Positions 36,621 to 49,046 of a stretch of DNA of 64,000 bases are shown in pieces. The translations under genes and the position numbers were made by a program. The DNA lies in the NCBI GenBank assembly GCA_025449115.1, contig JAHLKC010000134.1:51051-115050 (forward strand), in the 5' to 3' direction. Under the pieces are notes generated by a model, which did no database searches, was not told where the DNA came from, and was given only the letters and a program-made list of their open reading frames with translations. How positions within the stretch are numbered: position 1 is the first letter of the stretch; each line of letters starts with the position of its first letter. This DNA comes from Chytridium lagenaria. Its lineage: Eukaryota; Chytridiomycota; Chytridiomycetes; Chytridiales; Chytridiaceae.

Positions 36621-37206
36621 TCAAAAGAACGCCGCCGCAACCGCAATCGCAGCCGCAAGTGGCATCACCCCATCCACAATAACCCACTCGCCGCACCACT
36701 CTTTGTCGAAGTCGTCGCAGGAGCCGCCGCCGCCGTCGTCGTAGCCACCACAGCCCTCGTCGTTGTCAACGCCACACTCGCCGACGTAGCCGTCGTCGCC
36801 ACAGTGGCACCCGGAACAGCAGCAGTCGTGGTCAGAGTCTCTGCAGTCGTTTCCCCTGCATCCAAAGCAGCACAAGGTGCGAGCACGTTTGCGAGAAGCG
36901 TGCTCAACACACTTCCGTCTGTGGAGGCGACGGCGGAACAGGTTGGGTCGAGGTTCACGCAGGCGACGATGGTGGCGCGACGGGCGGTGTCGGTGCCTAG
37001 GACGGCGCCTTGGGTGCAGATGGAGACGACGTCGGCGAGGTCGTAGGGGGCTTCGGGGAGGGAGAATTGGGAGGCGGCGAGACAGGTTTTCACGCAGTCG
37101 GGGATGCGGTGAAGGCTGTGGAGACGAGGTCGACGGGGGACGGGGTTTGAGCGTGGACGCTTGTGAGGGATAGAGCGAGGAGGGCGAGGGAGATGATGGG
37201 GAGCAT
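36621..37206 (-). CDS. Secreted CFEM-like Cys protein 1, probably GPI-anchored, frame broken
   Basis: It starts at 37206 with the signal peptide MLPIISLALLALSLTSVHAQ. A Cys domain follows: DCVKTCLAASQF, VVSICTQGAVLG, VACVNLDPTCSAV and VLAPCAALD. It gives six to seven visible Cys in CFEM-like spacing. An Ala/Thr/Val-rich stalk and a hydrophobic end, MPLAAAIAVAAAFF, suggest a GPI attachment signal. The frame changes near 37095 (between signal peptide and Cys domain) and near 36680 (before the hydrophobic end). It is clearly paralogous to the gene at 38971-39523. CFEM proteins of other fungi sit in the wall or membrane, and some bind haem. The classical eight-Cys pattern is not complete here. 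Confidence 0.6.
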
Positions 37207-38970
37207 GGTTGAGGGTGTTGGATAGTGAAAGTGGTGATGGACAAAGAGGTGAGGTGGAAGTATGGGGAGTGTGTCGTTCTTATATGCGGGGGGTTTTGCG
37301 TTGATGAGATGAGAACGAATCAGCCTCACTCTAGTTTCTAACTTTATTAAATGTTTGTAGGTCACTGGTTTTCGGTGAGGCGTTGACGTTCATTGGATTC
37401 AAATTAAAAGAAAGCGTTTCCTCAAATCAACTTGTAACTAATTATAGAACCATAACCACAGATGACGTTGTTTTGCGGCCGTCAGCTGGTTTAGTTTTGA
37501 AACATGAGATGAAGAAAGGATTTAAGTTTTTGTAATTTGTTTCGTTGATCAGCATGGATGCCGCTCTACGTGTTTTTATTTTACACATGACGTAGAAATA
37601 CATGTTACGTTTACGTAGTGGAGTATTCTTGGAATACCTGCTTAATCTCACGTGTTTAAAAAGTATTCACGTTGACAAGGTCTCTAAAAAAGAAGAATCT
37701 AGAACTATTTTTGATCATCCTTTCGTTTTGATTGGTTTGAAAATTATCAAATGATCAACTTGTGTGTGGTTTGACGATCACAAAAAGCAAATAATGTGAG
37801 GACATGACTATTTGGAGGATGGTGAAGAACAGAGAAGAGGGGCATAACGGCCCCACTACAATAACAAGCCAGACTTATGAACGCCTAGAATCTGAAAATG
37901 TCCTGTCATTGCGATCCTGACGATTTTGTAAAAGCATTTCCTGTGATCCTCATAATTTCGGGCCGTCGTTCCCAGCGTTTCGACGCCTCATGAACAGAGA
38001 AAAGGCAAAAGTCCGGTAGAACGTAAAGAACAATCAAAAACTCACATCTCATTGCATTACTCGCTCAAAAAAAGCGATAACATGTTCCTCCGTAATGACC
38101 GAACTTTTTTTTTGGTTTGCAGGTGGGTATATCTTGTGTTCTGTCTTTTCTCTTAATGTAAACACACGAAACCTGACATCCACGTCGATCCTTTCATACC
38201 TTTTTTTTGTTTTCATACATGCACATAGATTACAAGAGAGTTGAAGCGACTGTACGTGGAAATCAATGGACTGAGCTGTTACAAAAGAAGGAAAGATGAG
38301 AGAATCCTGGACCTTTTGTCCCTGAACTGAGTGAGGGTAGAACGTGGTAAAAAACAAATAATTTTTTTTGGATGGAAATGTTTATTGATGGGGGACAGCA
38401 AGGATGGCTTTGATATCATTTCTCCACGACTCTCTCTCTGCTCTCTCTCTTCTCTGCTCTCTCTGCTCCCTCTCTCTCTTCCTTGTTTTTTGTTTGTCTA
38501 CGTGGAGTTGGCCTCACACGACGCCCATGATTTTACATACAACCTACAGAGTAACTCGGCCACGGCAATGGAATTTTGCATTTTATTTAATGAGGAAAGG
38601 TTTTTTTTTTTTTTTTGGTGTTTGTGCTTGTGTAATGGGGTTGTTAGTTGATCTTTGTTAAAGTTGATTAATTGTTACAGAGGGAGATCTTTGTGTCAAG
38701 AGAAAATGATGATCCTGTCTTTATGAGAGTACAACTCCAGACAAGGTCTTTTTGATCAACAAACGAGGTAAATATGAATGAGAGAATTAAATAAAAAAGA
38801 GGCTTTATTTATATCTTTATTTTTCGTGAACAATCAAACGGCAAACTGCAAAAAGAGTTTTTTCATTCGACGGGACATCAGAAAAAGAATTGATTCTAGA
38901 AAAGAACGAGAAAATGGACCGAAATAAGGGTGTAAAATGAGAGCGACGGAATTGAGGTGTGATGGTGAAT
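37207..38970. other. Intergenic between the two CFEM-like genes
   Basis: Presumed promoter of the first CFEM-like gene near 37207-37400, then about 1.5 kb without a supported gene. A CT microsatellite lies at 38431-38480. Confidence 0.45.
38431..38480 (+). repeat. CT-rich microsatellite
   Basis: Fifty bases of CTCTCT repeats interrupted by CTGCTC words. Confidence 0.8.
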
Positions 38971-39523
38971 TTAAAGGAGGGCAGCGACGATGGCAACAAC
39001 GGCGGCAAGGGGAGCAACAACCTTCTCAGCGCCAGACTTGGTGGTGGTGACGGCGGCAGCAGCGGTGGTGGTGGTGGCAGCCTTGGCGGTGGTGGTGGGG
39101 ACAAGGGGCACAACGACGGTGGTGGTGGTGGCAGCGGCGGTGGTGACGGGGAGGGGGGCACGGTCGCGAGGGCAGCGAGCTGAGCGCAGGGGGCAACGAC
39201 AGAGCCGAGGAGGGTCCTGAGGGTGGATCCGTCACCAGAGGCGGCAGAGCAGGCGGGCTCGGCAGTGTTGACACACGGCCGGCAACGGTGGCGGCACGGG
39301 CAGCGTCAGCGCTGAGGAGGAGACCCTGGGTGCAGATGGAGGTGATTTCTTCAACGTCGTAGGGGGCTTCGGGGACGGTGAAGGCGCTGGCAGTGAGACA
39401 GGTCTTGACACACTCGGGGATGGCGGCAAAGTTGGTACCGACAGCGGCGACAACTCGGCCTTGGGCGGCAGCACCAGCAGCGAAGGCAACGGTGGCAACG
39501 GTAGCAGCGAAAATGAACTTCAT
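38971..39523 (-). CDS. Secreted CFEM-like Cys protein 2, probably GPI-anchored, frame broken
   Basis: It starts at 39523 with the signal peptide MKFIFAATVATVAFAAGAAA. The Cys domain reads PECVKTCLTASAF, ITSICTQGLLLS, then (after a frame change near 39275) CVNTAEPACSAAS and VVAPCAQL. It matches the paralogue at 36621-37206 residue by residue around every Cys. The stalk is Thr/Ala/Val-rich in the correct frame (TTTAKAATTTT) and ends KSGAEKVVAPLAAVVAIVAA, a good GPI signal. The two genes lie in the same orientation 1.8 kb apart, so they look like a tandem duplication. Role unknown: wall protein, haem capture or surface adhesion are possible. Confidence 0.65.
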
Positions 39524-41559
39524 TTTTGATAGAGGTTAAAAGAGGGGGGTGTTGAGGTCTAGTCTAGGAGATGAGTAAGAGGTACTGTTGGAATGAAGAA
39601 AAGAAAAGTGAATTGGGGGGATGGGGGGTCATCTTATACTCGTGGCGACACTCATAAAGATTAGTTTTATTTAATGAAAATAAACAATAAATAAAATCTT
39701 CACCTTTTCTGCAAGTCAACGTTTGTTTAATTTTAATTAACATAAAATGAGTATAATTTGAATTTGTTGTGATACCTTGAGTTTAGTGTCGTGTGTAATT
39801 GTGTAACATGAATTGATGAGCATTTGATTATTATTATTTAATATTTTATTTAATTATTATTATTATAGTTGACTGATGTGATGGACGGAGTGGGGATGAG
39901 GATGAGGAGAGAAGATGAGGTGTTTGTGTGTTTTTTCAATTATTATCATTTATACGTCATACAAGCATCTGCACAGTCATGTGATTGTGGTGATTGTTCG
40001 TGTTCTTTATTTTAATTGGTTCACACGCTTGTTACCTCGTGCAACTGATTCATGCGTATTATAATATAGAGCTCAAGTGACTATTTATTTTATTTTATTT
40101 TTATTTTTATTTTATTTATTTATATACACGGGCTGATTTTGATGACCACCTCTTTTCGCTCTTCTTCCTTCAAAGAAAGTATAATAAATAATAAATAAGA
40201 AATGAATGAAAAACAATAACAAATTAACAGCACAACACAACACCCTCATCATCATTAATTAATTGTAGTTATGTGTATCACAGTATTAATTCTCCTTTGG
40301 TATTTACAAAACACTTGAAATCAAATAATAATAAAAATAATAATAAAAAATAATAATTAATAATAATTAAAAATAAATAATAATAAAATCAATCATAAAA
40401 GTATGATAATCTCCGAGAGGAGAAATTCTTGCTCTTTTTCTTTTTTCTTTCCCTTTTTCTTTCTTTACAAAAAAGGTTTTATGTTTAATTTTATTTATTT
40501 ATTTATTATTATTATTATCACCACCTCACACCATACTCTCAAGAGTCCCCCATAGCACATCAATTGATCATCCAACCGCTCACACCGCATCCATCCTCTC
40601 CATCTTTGTCCCCAACACTGAATCCCAGGCGTCCAAACATATCAATGAGTGTGTAGCTGTTATCAAGAATCCGGTATGCAGCAGAGATGAGGGGATTCCA
40701 TTACCAGTGGTGTTGAGTGGCATGGTGTGATGGGCCGGTACGCCTCGCATTGATCTTGAAGTGCACGGCCATATCATGTTCAAACTACAACGCTACACTC
40801 GTATGGTTTTTTAATGCTTACCACGACTTTCGCAATCTCCTCTCTCTTTTTCAGACGCCGAGACGTCCAACTCGACATTGCATAAAAACCAAGGATATGT
40901 TTCGTTTATTCTTGATATGACAGGCATGTCGTAGCCCTATACCCATTGCGTTATTAGAAGTACAATGTAACTTGCCCGCAATACACTCACATGCAAGAAA
41001 TGTAAGTGGTATAGTCAACAAGTTTCTCCAATGACATTGAGCGTTGTTCTCACGGGTTTTAACGTGCTCCCACCACGACGAGTGCAAGGGTTGTAAAGTC
41101 TCTCACGGTACTGTCAGCATGTTTGTCCACTGACATTGCGCCGAGTTCTTATCACGAGTTTTATACCGTGTTCCCACGACAAATGAATAGAAGTGTTCAT
41201 GTCCGTGAGCGATAGTGATGAGGAGATGCACCTGTTATCAGGATTTCGAAAAGCGTTGGGGTGAATGATGGAGATTGGGGATGAGATAAAGGTCATATTA
41301 TGGAGATGATGACGGTTTGTAAGGGAATGGTTGGTTTGAAAAAGTGGGGACATGTTGAAAGTGTAGGGAATCATAAAAGGTGTTTTGTATGAATGGGGGC
41401 AAACCGTGACGTTGGAAAAAAGGGAGGGCGTTGGAAGGGTAAAAGAGGTATACAAAAAAAAACAACAAAAAACAAAGCAACCAAGACTCGTAATATAAAA
41501 TAAAAGCGAGGTCTAAATAGCCCCGCTCATGAAGAATCATGATTCCTTAACAAAATTGG
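39524..41559. other. Gene-poor AT-rich region
   Basis: Two kilobases dominated by A/T. From about 39660 to 40530 it is rich in TTA/TAA/ATTT words (for example 39825-39870, 40080-40130, 40320-40390 and 40490-40520). Short open frames between 40580 and 41540 lack any recognisable domain and cross-support. Confidence 0.6.
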
Positions 41560-42760
41560 GGGAGGGACTTTCAAAGGGACGCGTTCTTGACGCGACGTTA
41601 CAAAACGAAACCCTCTTACCATTGTTAACAATTAAGGGCAAAATGTACTTGAACTTTGTCAAGGTAAAGCGCTTTTGATGTTACAAACAATGAGGAGGGG
41701 TTAATTAATACCTTTCTTACCACCGTAGACAATAAATTGCAAAGTATTTTAGTCTTGAGACGAAAAACGAACCCCACTCTTGCCACCGTTAACAACGAAA
41801 GGCAAAATGCACTTACACTGTATCAAGGTAACGCGTATTTGACGTTACGAACACTGAGCAGGGGTTGTTCAACACCTTTTTTACCACCGTAGACAACAAA
41901 ATGCAACTTCTAATTTGATTTCAAAGGTGACGCGTTCTTGACGCGACGTGACGAACAATGCACCCCACTCTTACCACCGATAACAGCTAAAGGCAAAATG
42001 TACTTAAACTTGATCAAGGGGGCGTGTTCTTGACGTGACGAACAATGAGGAGGGGTTTTTTACCATTTTTCTTACCACCGTAGACAGTAAAAGGCATAGG
42101 TATGATTTAATGTTTCACAGGTGACGCGTTCTTGACGCGACGTGACGAAAAACGAACCCCCCCTCTTACCACCGCTAACAATAAAAGGCAAATTGTACTT
42201 CACCTTTATCAAGGGGACGTGTTCTTGATATTACGAACAGTGAGGAGGGGCTGTTTATCGCCTTTCTTACCACCGTAGACAATTAAAGGCAAAGGTATGT
42301 TATAATCTTTTAAAGGTGACGCGTTCTTGACGCGACGTGACGAAAAACGAACCCCGCTCTTACCACCGTTAACAACGAGAGGCGAAATGTTCCTAAAATA
42401 TGTCAAGGGGACAAGTTATTGACGTTACGAACAATGAGGAGGGGTTGTTTAACGCCTTTCTTACCACCGCTAGCAACGAAAGGCAAATCTTCTTAATCTT
42501 TATTCAAGGGGCCGTCCTTGACGTTACGAACAATGAGTAAGGGGTTGTTTAAAAGCTTTCTTACCACCGTAGACAATAAATACAATGAGTGTTTAAACCT
42601 TGATCAAAGTGACGCCATCTTCATGCGACGTGCGAAAACAAAGAAGGGGTTGTTAAACGCCCTCTTATCAACGTTGATAGATTCGAGTGTTTGACGCGAC
42701 ATGACAAAAACTTACCCCTCTTACCACCGTGGGCATTAGTATGTTTTAGGCTTTCTCAAT
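41560..42760. repeat. Satellite of ~193-bp dimers made of two ~95-100-bp half-units
   Basis: The word CTTACCACCG, or a one-to-two-base variant, recurs at about 41615, 41715, 41777, 41878, 41969, 42070, 42163, 42264, 42358, 42459, 42559 and 42719. In the better-conserved middle part the spacing alternates between about 92 and 101 bp. Alternate half-units carry GTGACGCGTTCTTGACGCGA and GACGTTACGAACAATGAGGA. The outer copies are more diverged. No open frame runs through it. Confidence 0.85.
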
Positions 42761-43343
42761 GGGACACGTTCTTGCCGCGACGCGACGTAAAATTGAGGGA
42801 GGTTGGTGACACCGAGGACCTTTTCCTTTTACTTAAGTAAATATATTTTCCATTTTCTTTTTTTGGCAAGGCGGCGGGTAAAAAGGCATCACGCAACACC
42901 CAACGACATAAAAAAAGGAAAGGAAAAGGGCCGACCGGAAGAGGCGCGATGGAAAAGAGGGAGCGGTTCCCTCCCGAAAACAAGAACAAACAGAACGTAA
43001 CAAAACAATAAAAGAAACAAAAAAGGATTGTGAAGTTTTAAGCAGAAACTTGTTTTGGCAAAAGGTGGAGGAGGGGGGGTTCAAAGTTATCTCGAGAAAG
43101 GAGATTGAACATGAACCGAGAAAAGTAGAAAGGAAACGAGAAAAGAACAGAGATTGAAAGGGAAAGAAAACTAAAATATGGGGAACGGACGGCGGGCATA
43201 GAGAAGAGGCATTTCTGGAATGATCCACGTTTTATCAACAGTAATAAAGGGAAAGCGGATTTTCCGTACCGTTCCTCCCTACACTTCCACCCCATTTTCA
43301 GGCAAAAAAACCAACTCGATATTTTCAGTACCCGTCATTAACC
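42761..43343. other. Intergenic, downstream of the Gln-rich membrane protein gene
   Basis: A/G-rich sequence without a supported gene. Confidence 0.45.
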
Positions 43344-44792
43344 TTATAAGCAGCCACCTTCCCCTTCCTCTTCTCCCGCGTTCTCCTCTCCTCCTCTTCC
43401 TGTTTCCTCCGTCGTCAAGTCCTCATCCCCATCTTCATCACTCTCCCGACTACCCCCAAGCGTCCCCGGGTGATTCGACACCAAAGACGGGTGTCTCGCG
43501 AGCACATCATCAACATGGGACGGACCCGTCTTCTTTTTACGTGACGTGCCAGATGTCGTTGTGGTGGTCGCCATGGTCGGGAAATCACGGGCGAGCGTGT
43601 CGTCGGCTGGGATGGGAGGCATTTTAGGGGCCTTTTCGGGGGTCGAAGGGGCGGTGGTGGAAGGGGTTGGGTAAGAGTAGCCTTGCTGCTGTTGTTGCTG
43701 TTGTTGGGGTACCATGCCGACACCGAGACCGGCGGCTTGGGCCGCGGCGGCGGCAGCAGCGTATTGTTGGTAATCTTGCTGTTGCTGAGCGTTACCGTAT
43801 CCTTGTTGCTGGTAGTACTCGTTCCACTGTGTAAGGTAAAATAGAAGTAATTGAATTAGAATACAACTGAGCAATTAAAGTACACAGCTTATCTCAAAAC
43901 CAGAACTAGTCATTGTAACATCATTCGCTGTAATTGGGGCAACAGAATGACTAACCTGCTGGGCAGTGTAGGGATCGTAAGCTCCTCCCTGAGCATAATT
44001 TGCGGGGTAGGCGTATCCATTGGCATCATAATAGACGCCAGGCTGTCCAGCACCCTGCTGTGCATTGTAGCCATACTGATCATAGTATTGCTGCTGTTGG
44101 GGCGTTCCAAGCAGCCATAGCGGCAGCATCCGGGGCTCCGGTAGACTGCAATTGCTGTTGCTCATCATTGGGGACGATCACACCGGCATTCGTTGGGGGT
44201 TTAGCCACAGGTGGGGGATGACAACACCAGGACCACTTGGTGTGGAGGCCATGCTGAGAGGTCTAGCAGGTGATCCATTGTTGGGGGATGCAGGTGATTT
44301 TGGAGTGATCTCAAAGAGCTCGGATTTCCTGTGACGGTCTTGACGACGTTTCCGAACAACGAACCAGGCAATGATGCCCACGACAATGATGAGAGCCACA
44401 GCGCCTGCAGTTAATCCCACAGCCAAAAAGACTTTGGAGTTGTCGACGGAACCATCACCGGGTTCCGTGCCGACTCGGGAGCCTGGTGGGACGGTTCCTG
44501 CAGGTTGTGAGCTGGAGATGGTGGTGGAGGTGGAGGCGGTGGTGACGATGCCTGACCGTCCTGTGGAAAGTGATGATGGAGTAGCGGTGGTTTCTCCCGG
44601 AGAGGATGTGACGGGAGCGTCTGTGGTGACGATGTCGGTTGAGGGAGATTCCGAGGATGAGGATGGAGACGGGGAAGGTGATGGAGAAGGGCTGGGTGAG
44701 GGTGACGGCGAAGGTGACGATGATGTTGGTGGTGGTGATGGTGATGGGGAGGGTGATTCAGTGGTAGTAACTTCTCCTCCTGTAGTAGACAT
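43344..44792 (-). CDS. Single-pass membrane protein with Ser/Pro ectodomain and Gln/Tyr/Ala-rich cytosolic tail
   Basis: I do not recognise an orthologue. It starts MSTTGGEVTTTESPSPSPSP at 44792 with no signal peptide. An SP/ST-rich ectodomain leads to one strong helix (KVFLAVGLTAGAVALIIVVG) and a basic stop-transfer VVRKRRQDRHRK. The cytosolic part contains SPASPNNGSPARP, then a Gln/Tyr/Gly tract (QQQQYYDQYGYNAQQ), an intron (about 43829-43956) and poly-Ala/poly-Gln (VPQQQQQQQQGYSYP), ending in an acidic tail. The layout resembles fungal wall sensors or Axl2/Skg6-type TM proteins, and the tail resembles low-complexity, condensate-prone sequence; both are only analogies. Frame changes occur at C-runs near 44215 and 44105. 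Confidence 0.6.
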
Positions 44793-45933
44793 TCTGTTTC
44801 TTCTTTCCCTTTCTTACGAATAAAAAAGACGGATGATGGTGTTTGGTTCTATACTTTCTATCTATATGTACGATGCCAAATTAACTCTTTCTAATTCAGC
44901 AAGTTGTGATAGATAGATGGATGGGATGGGATGGATGGATGGATGATTGAATGAATGAATGAACGAATGAATGGATGGATGAAAGGAAGAGACAAGAACT
45001 GTATAGATGACGGATCAATGTGTCAGTCAATGGATGGATGAGATGAAGGGGGGATTAGATTAGAATTGAAATGACGGACTCTGCAGAGACGACAAAGGTG
45101 GCTGGCCACTTAATTAATAAGTTTGAAGGAGAAAAAATAAAAAATAAAACAAAAAACAAAAGGAAAATAAAACCTTGTATCACAGTGTTTCGAAAAAAGG
45201 AAAGTCTGTGTTACAACAAAGTACCAAGAAAAAGTAAAAAAAGCCCAGTCAGTCCATGTATATGTCTTGCAGTGCTGCACCAAAGGGAAAAGAAAGCCAT
45301 GAAAAAGGATTCTTCTGTTTGGACTTGACTTTTGTTTATTATTATGAATATTCCACCAGCATTTCTTCAAACTTATATTTTTATAAATATTCCACCAGCA
45401 TTTCTTCAAACTTGTTTTTTAAATTATTTATACACGTCTGGTATTTATCAAGCACCATTCTTCATTATTCGTTGTCATTGAAAACCGTTCCTTCACACGA
45501 CGCGTTGATAATCACGTTGATAAAAACTTCATGACCCATCGCGGTTCTGAAAGAGACAGTCAAGTAGCGTTTATGAAGAAACGTAAAGAGGATTGAGATC
45601 ACGCCTCACAGGTAGATTTAATGAAAGTTTTAAACAAATGTTTGCACTAACTCGAGTTTAATTCAAACCCACTTTCCCCAAAATCATAGAAAGTAAGCCT
45701 TCATAGGTATAAAAAAAATACATCGACTTTCATAAAAGCCGTAATGATTGTTGAAAAAAAAAGGATGGATGATAAAGGGCTTCCCAAACAACAAAAAAAA
45801 AGATAGTAAAGTGATTAATTATTACGAAAACCAAAGAACCCCACCACAAAAAGAAACAAAAAGAAAACATTTCCAACTCAACTAAATTGAAAACCACATC
45901 CACAACAAATAAAAATTCTCGCACAAAGAACAA
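44793..45933. other. Intergenic with tetranucleotide repeats
   Basis: Promoter of the membrane protein gene, then repeats, then AT-rich DNA with two near-identical 35-bp stretches containing TATTCCACCAGCATTTCTTC (about 45347 and 45387). No gene is supported. Confidence 0.5.
44908..44985 (+). repeat. GATA/GGAT/GAAT microsatellite
   Basis: Consecutive runs of GATA, GGAT and TGAA tetranucleotides with few interruptions. Confidence 0.8.
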
Positions 45934-48766
45934 TTATTTCCTAACCGTCTTCCCCTTCACTGGCGTCGGCAACCTTAACCTTGACTCACTCCCCACACTC
46001 CCCACACTCCCCGTGCTCCCTGTACTCCTCCTATCCCCACCCTCCCCCACCTCTCCTGCGGAAATCCATCCCACACTAACCCCACTCGGCGTAAGTGGAT
46101 GCGCAACACTCGTCCTCATCCGTCCAGTCACCGACGTCCCAGGTGCAATCACTGAAGTCGATCTCGACAACGCCGTCTTGACGCCATCCGGCAACGTTGA
46201 TGTGAACGCCGCTAAAGCCGTTGGGTCAATCGACGCACGTGCGGAAGAACGTGGAGGCGAGGCCGTCGTAGAATTGCTTCGTGACATGGAGGGAGGTCTT
46301 AACATGGTTTTTTGTGGCGTTTTCGGTGGTGACGTTAACGTCGACGGTTCATAATCACTATTGATTTTCCGAAACTGTCGCGGTTTATAGGTCTCTTCCT
46401 TCACAACAGGTCCTGTCACCCCTCCCACCGTCTTGCTGCCCTTCATCATCGCAATCGAAAACTGTTTTGCCGCCGCCGACGTTGCGACCGACGGTGTAGC
46501 GGGTTGCGGCAACGAGGAAGACAGCGACGGGAGTCGGGATGCACCCATGGACGGGATCCGGCTTGACATGGCAGGGAGTTTTGATGATGATGGGAGCTGA
46601 GACCTTTGACCTAATGGTTTAGGTGGTGATATTGGGGGTGTAGATTCCTGTACAGCCGAAAGACGACGAAGTTTAGAGCCAGGAGGCATAGGGAGTCCGG
46701 TGGATGTTGTGGATGACGTTTCCGAGATGAAGGAGGAGCGGTTAGAGTGGGGCAGAGACGTTGATGCATTGGAGTGGGTGGAAGTGGTGGAAACGCGTCT
46801 GGAATCTTCAGGCAAACCACTAGGAGGGTACATTTGTGGAGGCGGGTACCCCCAAGCCGGGTTCCAAAACATGGGTTGTTGTGCAGCCCAAGGTGAATAA
46901 GGAGTAGGCCCAGCAGGGTTCGGAGCATGATGACCCTCCGCACCCCTTGGAAACCACGTCCCAGCCGCTACCGCCTCTGCAAACTTCAACAGCAGCTCTT
47001 CCGCTGGCATCGACATCCTCGACGACGTCGCCGAAGAAGTTGACGATGACGCAGTGGATGCCTTTGTCATATCCGACGTGTCGGTGACGGTATCCTCCGA
47101 TTCCGTCCTTGACACTGTCCTCCGCTCCTCCACCTTCCCCTCCTCCACAGTCGTTTGCGTAGCAAATTCCCTTTTCTCAAGTCCAGTCACTTTAGCGGCA
47201 GCCGCCAGCGGTCCCGCTACAACCCTCCCGGCCCTACTCGCAGCCACAAGCCTCACCGCGTCCCCTCGAATCGCACAATCCAGTTCATATCGTTTCGTTG
47301 CAAATCCACGGATATGCGAGTCCAAAATACTCGCGCAGCCATGCAACACAATCTCTTCCAAGAGTTTACACCCCTCTGCGAGAGCTTCCACACCTTCAGG
47401 AGTGATGCGGTCGCACCCAGACAGGGAGACGGACGCGAGGCATGTAGATGCAAACATGGCGAGAGAGCGGAGGGAAAGATCCGTGAGGTGTGGACAGAAC
47501 GATGCATCAAGGATTCGGAGGGATGAGCACGATTGACTGAGCTTGATGAGTGAATCGTCTGTAAGTGCTGCAGAGCCCTCAAGCACAACGTGGGAAAGGT
47601 CTGGACAGTGTAGTGCGGCGTGCCGGAGGTGAGGGTCGGTGGCTCCAGAGTTGCGGAGGTTGAGGTACCGTAAGGGACGGATAAAAAGCTGCTGTGGGTT
47701 CCAGGTGACGGGAACGGATGAAGGGAAAGCGGCTTCAAGGACGAGAGAGGTGAGGGACGTGCAGAGATCGACGGCGGTGACGAGAGTGGCGATGGTGACT
47801 CGGGTATGGGAGAGATCCAACAGCTCTAGCTTTGGACACCCTGATGCCAGCGATGGCACCAACGCATCCGAGATCGGACATCCTCTCAATGACAGTCGTT
47901 TCAGCCCATGACAATGATCCGACAGAGACTGGAGGAGACGTTGGAGGTGGAAGGGAGGCATTCACACGAAAGGAGGAGAGGTTTGGGAAGAGCTGAAAGG
48001 CAATGTCGAGATCGCCCAAATATAACGCCTCGGCAAGTGATTGCGGAAGATGAAGTTGCTCCACAAGGCGGCATAAGGATGTGTTGGTAAAGGTTCAAGA
48101 GCCACCGAGAGAAGAGCTTGGAACTTTTCAAGAGTCGGAAGGTATGGGCACTTGTACAAACCCCTGGCTGTCCCACGAGACCAAGATCGGTTGACGTAAA
48201 GAAGGGGGAGGGCGAGCAGCGTCCTTGGCCTGGCCATGCAGGATCAGATAGCGTCATGAGATGATTCCACAATGTGAACCATCACAGAGGCCGGCATATT
48301 TTGAAAACACAGAGCAGACATCACAGTCGACATGCGAGGCGTTGAACTTCTACTTCCGCTCGTCTCAACCGATCCAAATGACGACGTTGTAGAATAATGT
48401 TTTTCCACAGAGGCCTTGCGGCTTGCATTAAAAACGCATCCTCAAACCCTCGACTGGTACGCTGTTCCAAAAACTCCTCATCCCCAGAGTACCTGCTTCT
48501 CATTTTGAATCTGATCGACCCCGCTCTTCAAACTCTACATCACTGATATGAGCCCCCTCATCCATGACAGCAGCGTCGTCAAACGAGGTGTCACCACCAT
48601 ACATCTCGAGAGGAGGGGTCTCCCCAGATAAGGCATCGACTTTTCCTCCGCTCAAAAACTCCATCTGTTCTCGAACGGAATCCACATCCAGATCAAGGGA
48701 GTTAAGGTTGATGGGTGATGGGCTGCGGCTTTTAGAGTGTCCGTTGAGGCCGAATGAGCTTTTCAT
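45934..48766 (-). CDS. F-box/LRR-type protein with long Ser/Pro-rich C-terminus, frame broken
   Basis: Start MKSSFGLNGHSKSRSPSP at 48766. A weak F-box-like segment reads MPASVMVHIVES, then VNRSWSRGTARGLYKCPYLP (about 48130-48300), the usual junction of an F-box with Cys-containing LRRs. At least six AMN1/Grr1-style repeats follow, for example LKRLSLRGCPISDALVPSLA, LELLDLSHTRVT, LRILDASFCPHLTDLSLRSL and LASVSLSGCDRITPEGVEAL. The last 370 residues are Ser/Pro/Thr-rich and disordered. Such proteins usually recruit substrates to SCF ubiquitin ligases. Frame changes occur near 48250, 48080 and 47975, so the N-terminal third is uncertain. The LRR and tail part (45934-47961) is one uninterrupted frame of 675 codons. 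Confidence 0.75.
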
Positions 48767-49046
48767 CCGGTATCACTCGTTCGTTATATTTGTTATGTAT
48801 TGTATTCAATCTATAGAGGAGTCGACACACCAAGAAGAACGGCCGTCTTTGCAGCAACTAAAAAAGGTGCCGCAGGAGGTGGATGGTTTGTTCTATGGTT
48901 GAATGGTTGGTACTCATTCGGTGTAACATTACATTCCTATCCTAAATAGATCCAGCCATAGGGAAATCACCCTTTTTTGCTCTATATAAATTGATTACTT
49001 GCTCCTAATAACAAAGGAACCAAAACAAAATTGTCGCTTGCAACAG
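48767..49046. promoter_or_regulatory. Divergent region between the F-box gene and centrin; may hide centrin exon 1
   Basis: Contains the F-box gene promoter. A plus-strand stretch at about 48816-48885 translates to RGVDTPRRTAVFAATKKGA, basic like centrin N-termini but without a start codon. TATATAAA lies at about 48983. Confidence 0.35.

Noticed and set aside
40580..41540. Several 60-110-codon frames on both strands
   Set aside because: No domain, no consistent splice signals and no compositional difference from surrounding AT-rich DNA.
45887..46354. Plus-strand open frame of 155 codons over the end of the F-box gene
   Set aside because: It overlaps a 675-codon uninterrupted LRR frame on the other strand and has no domain of its own.
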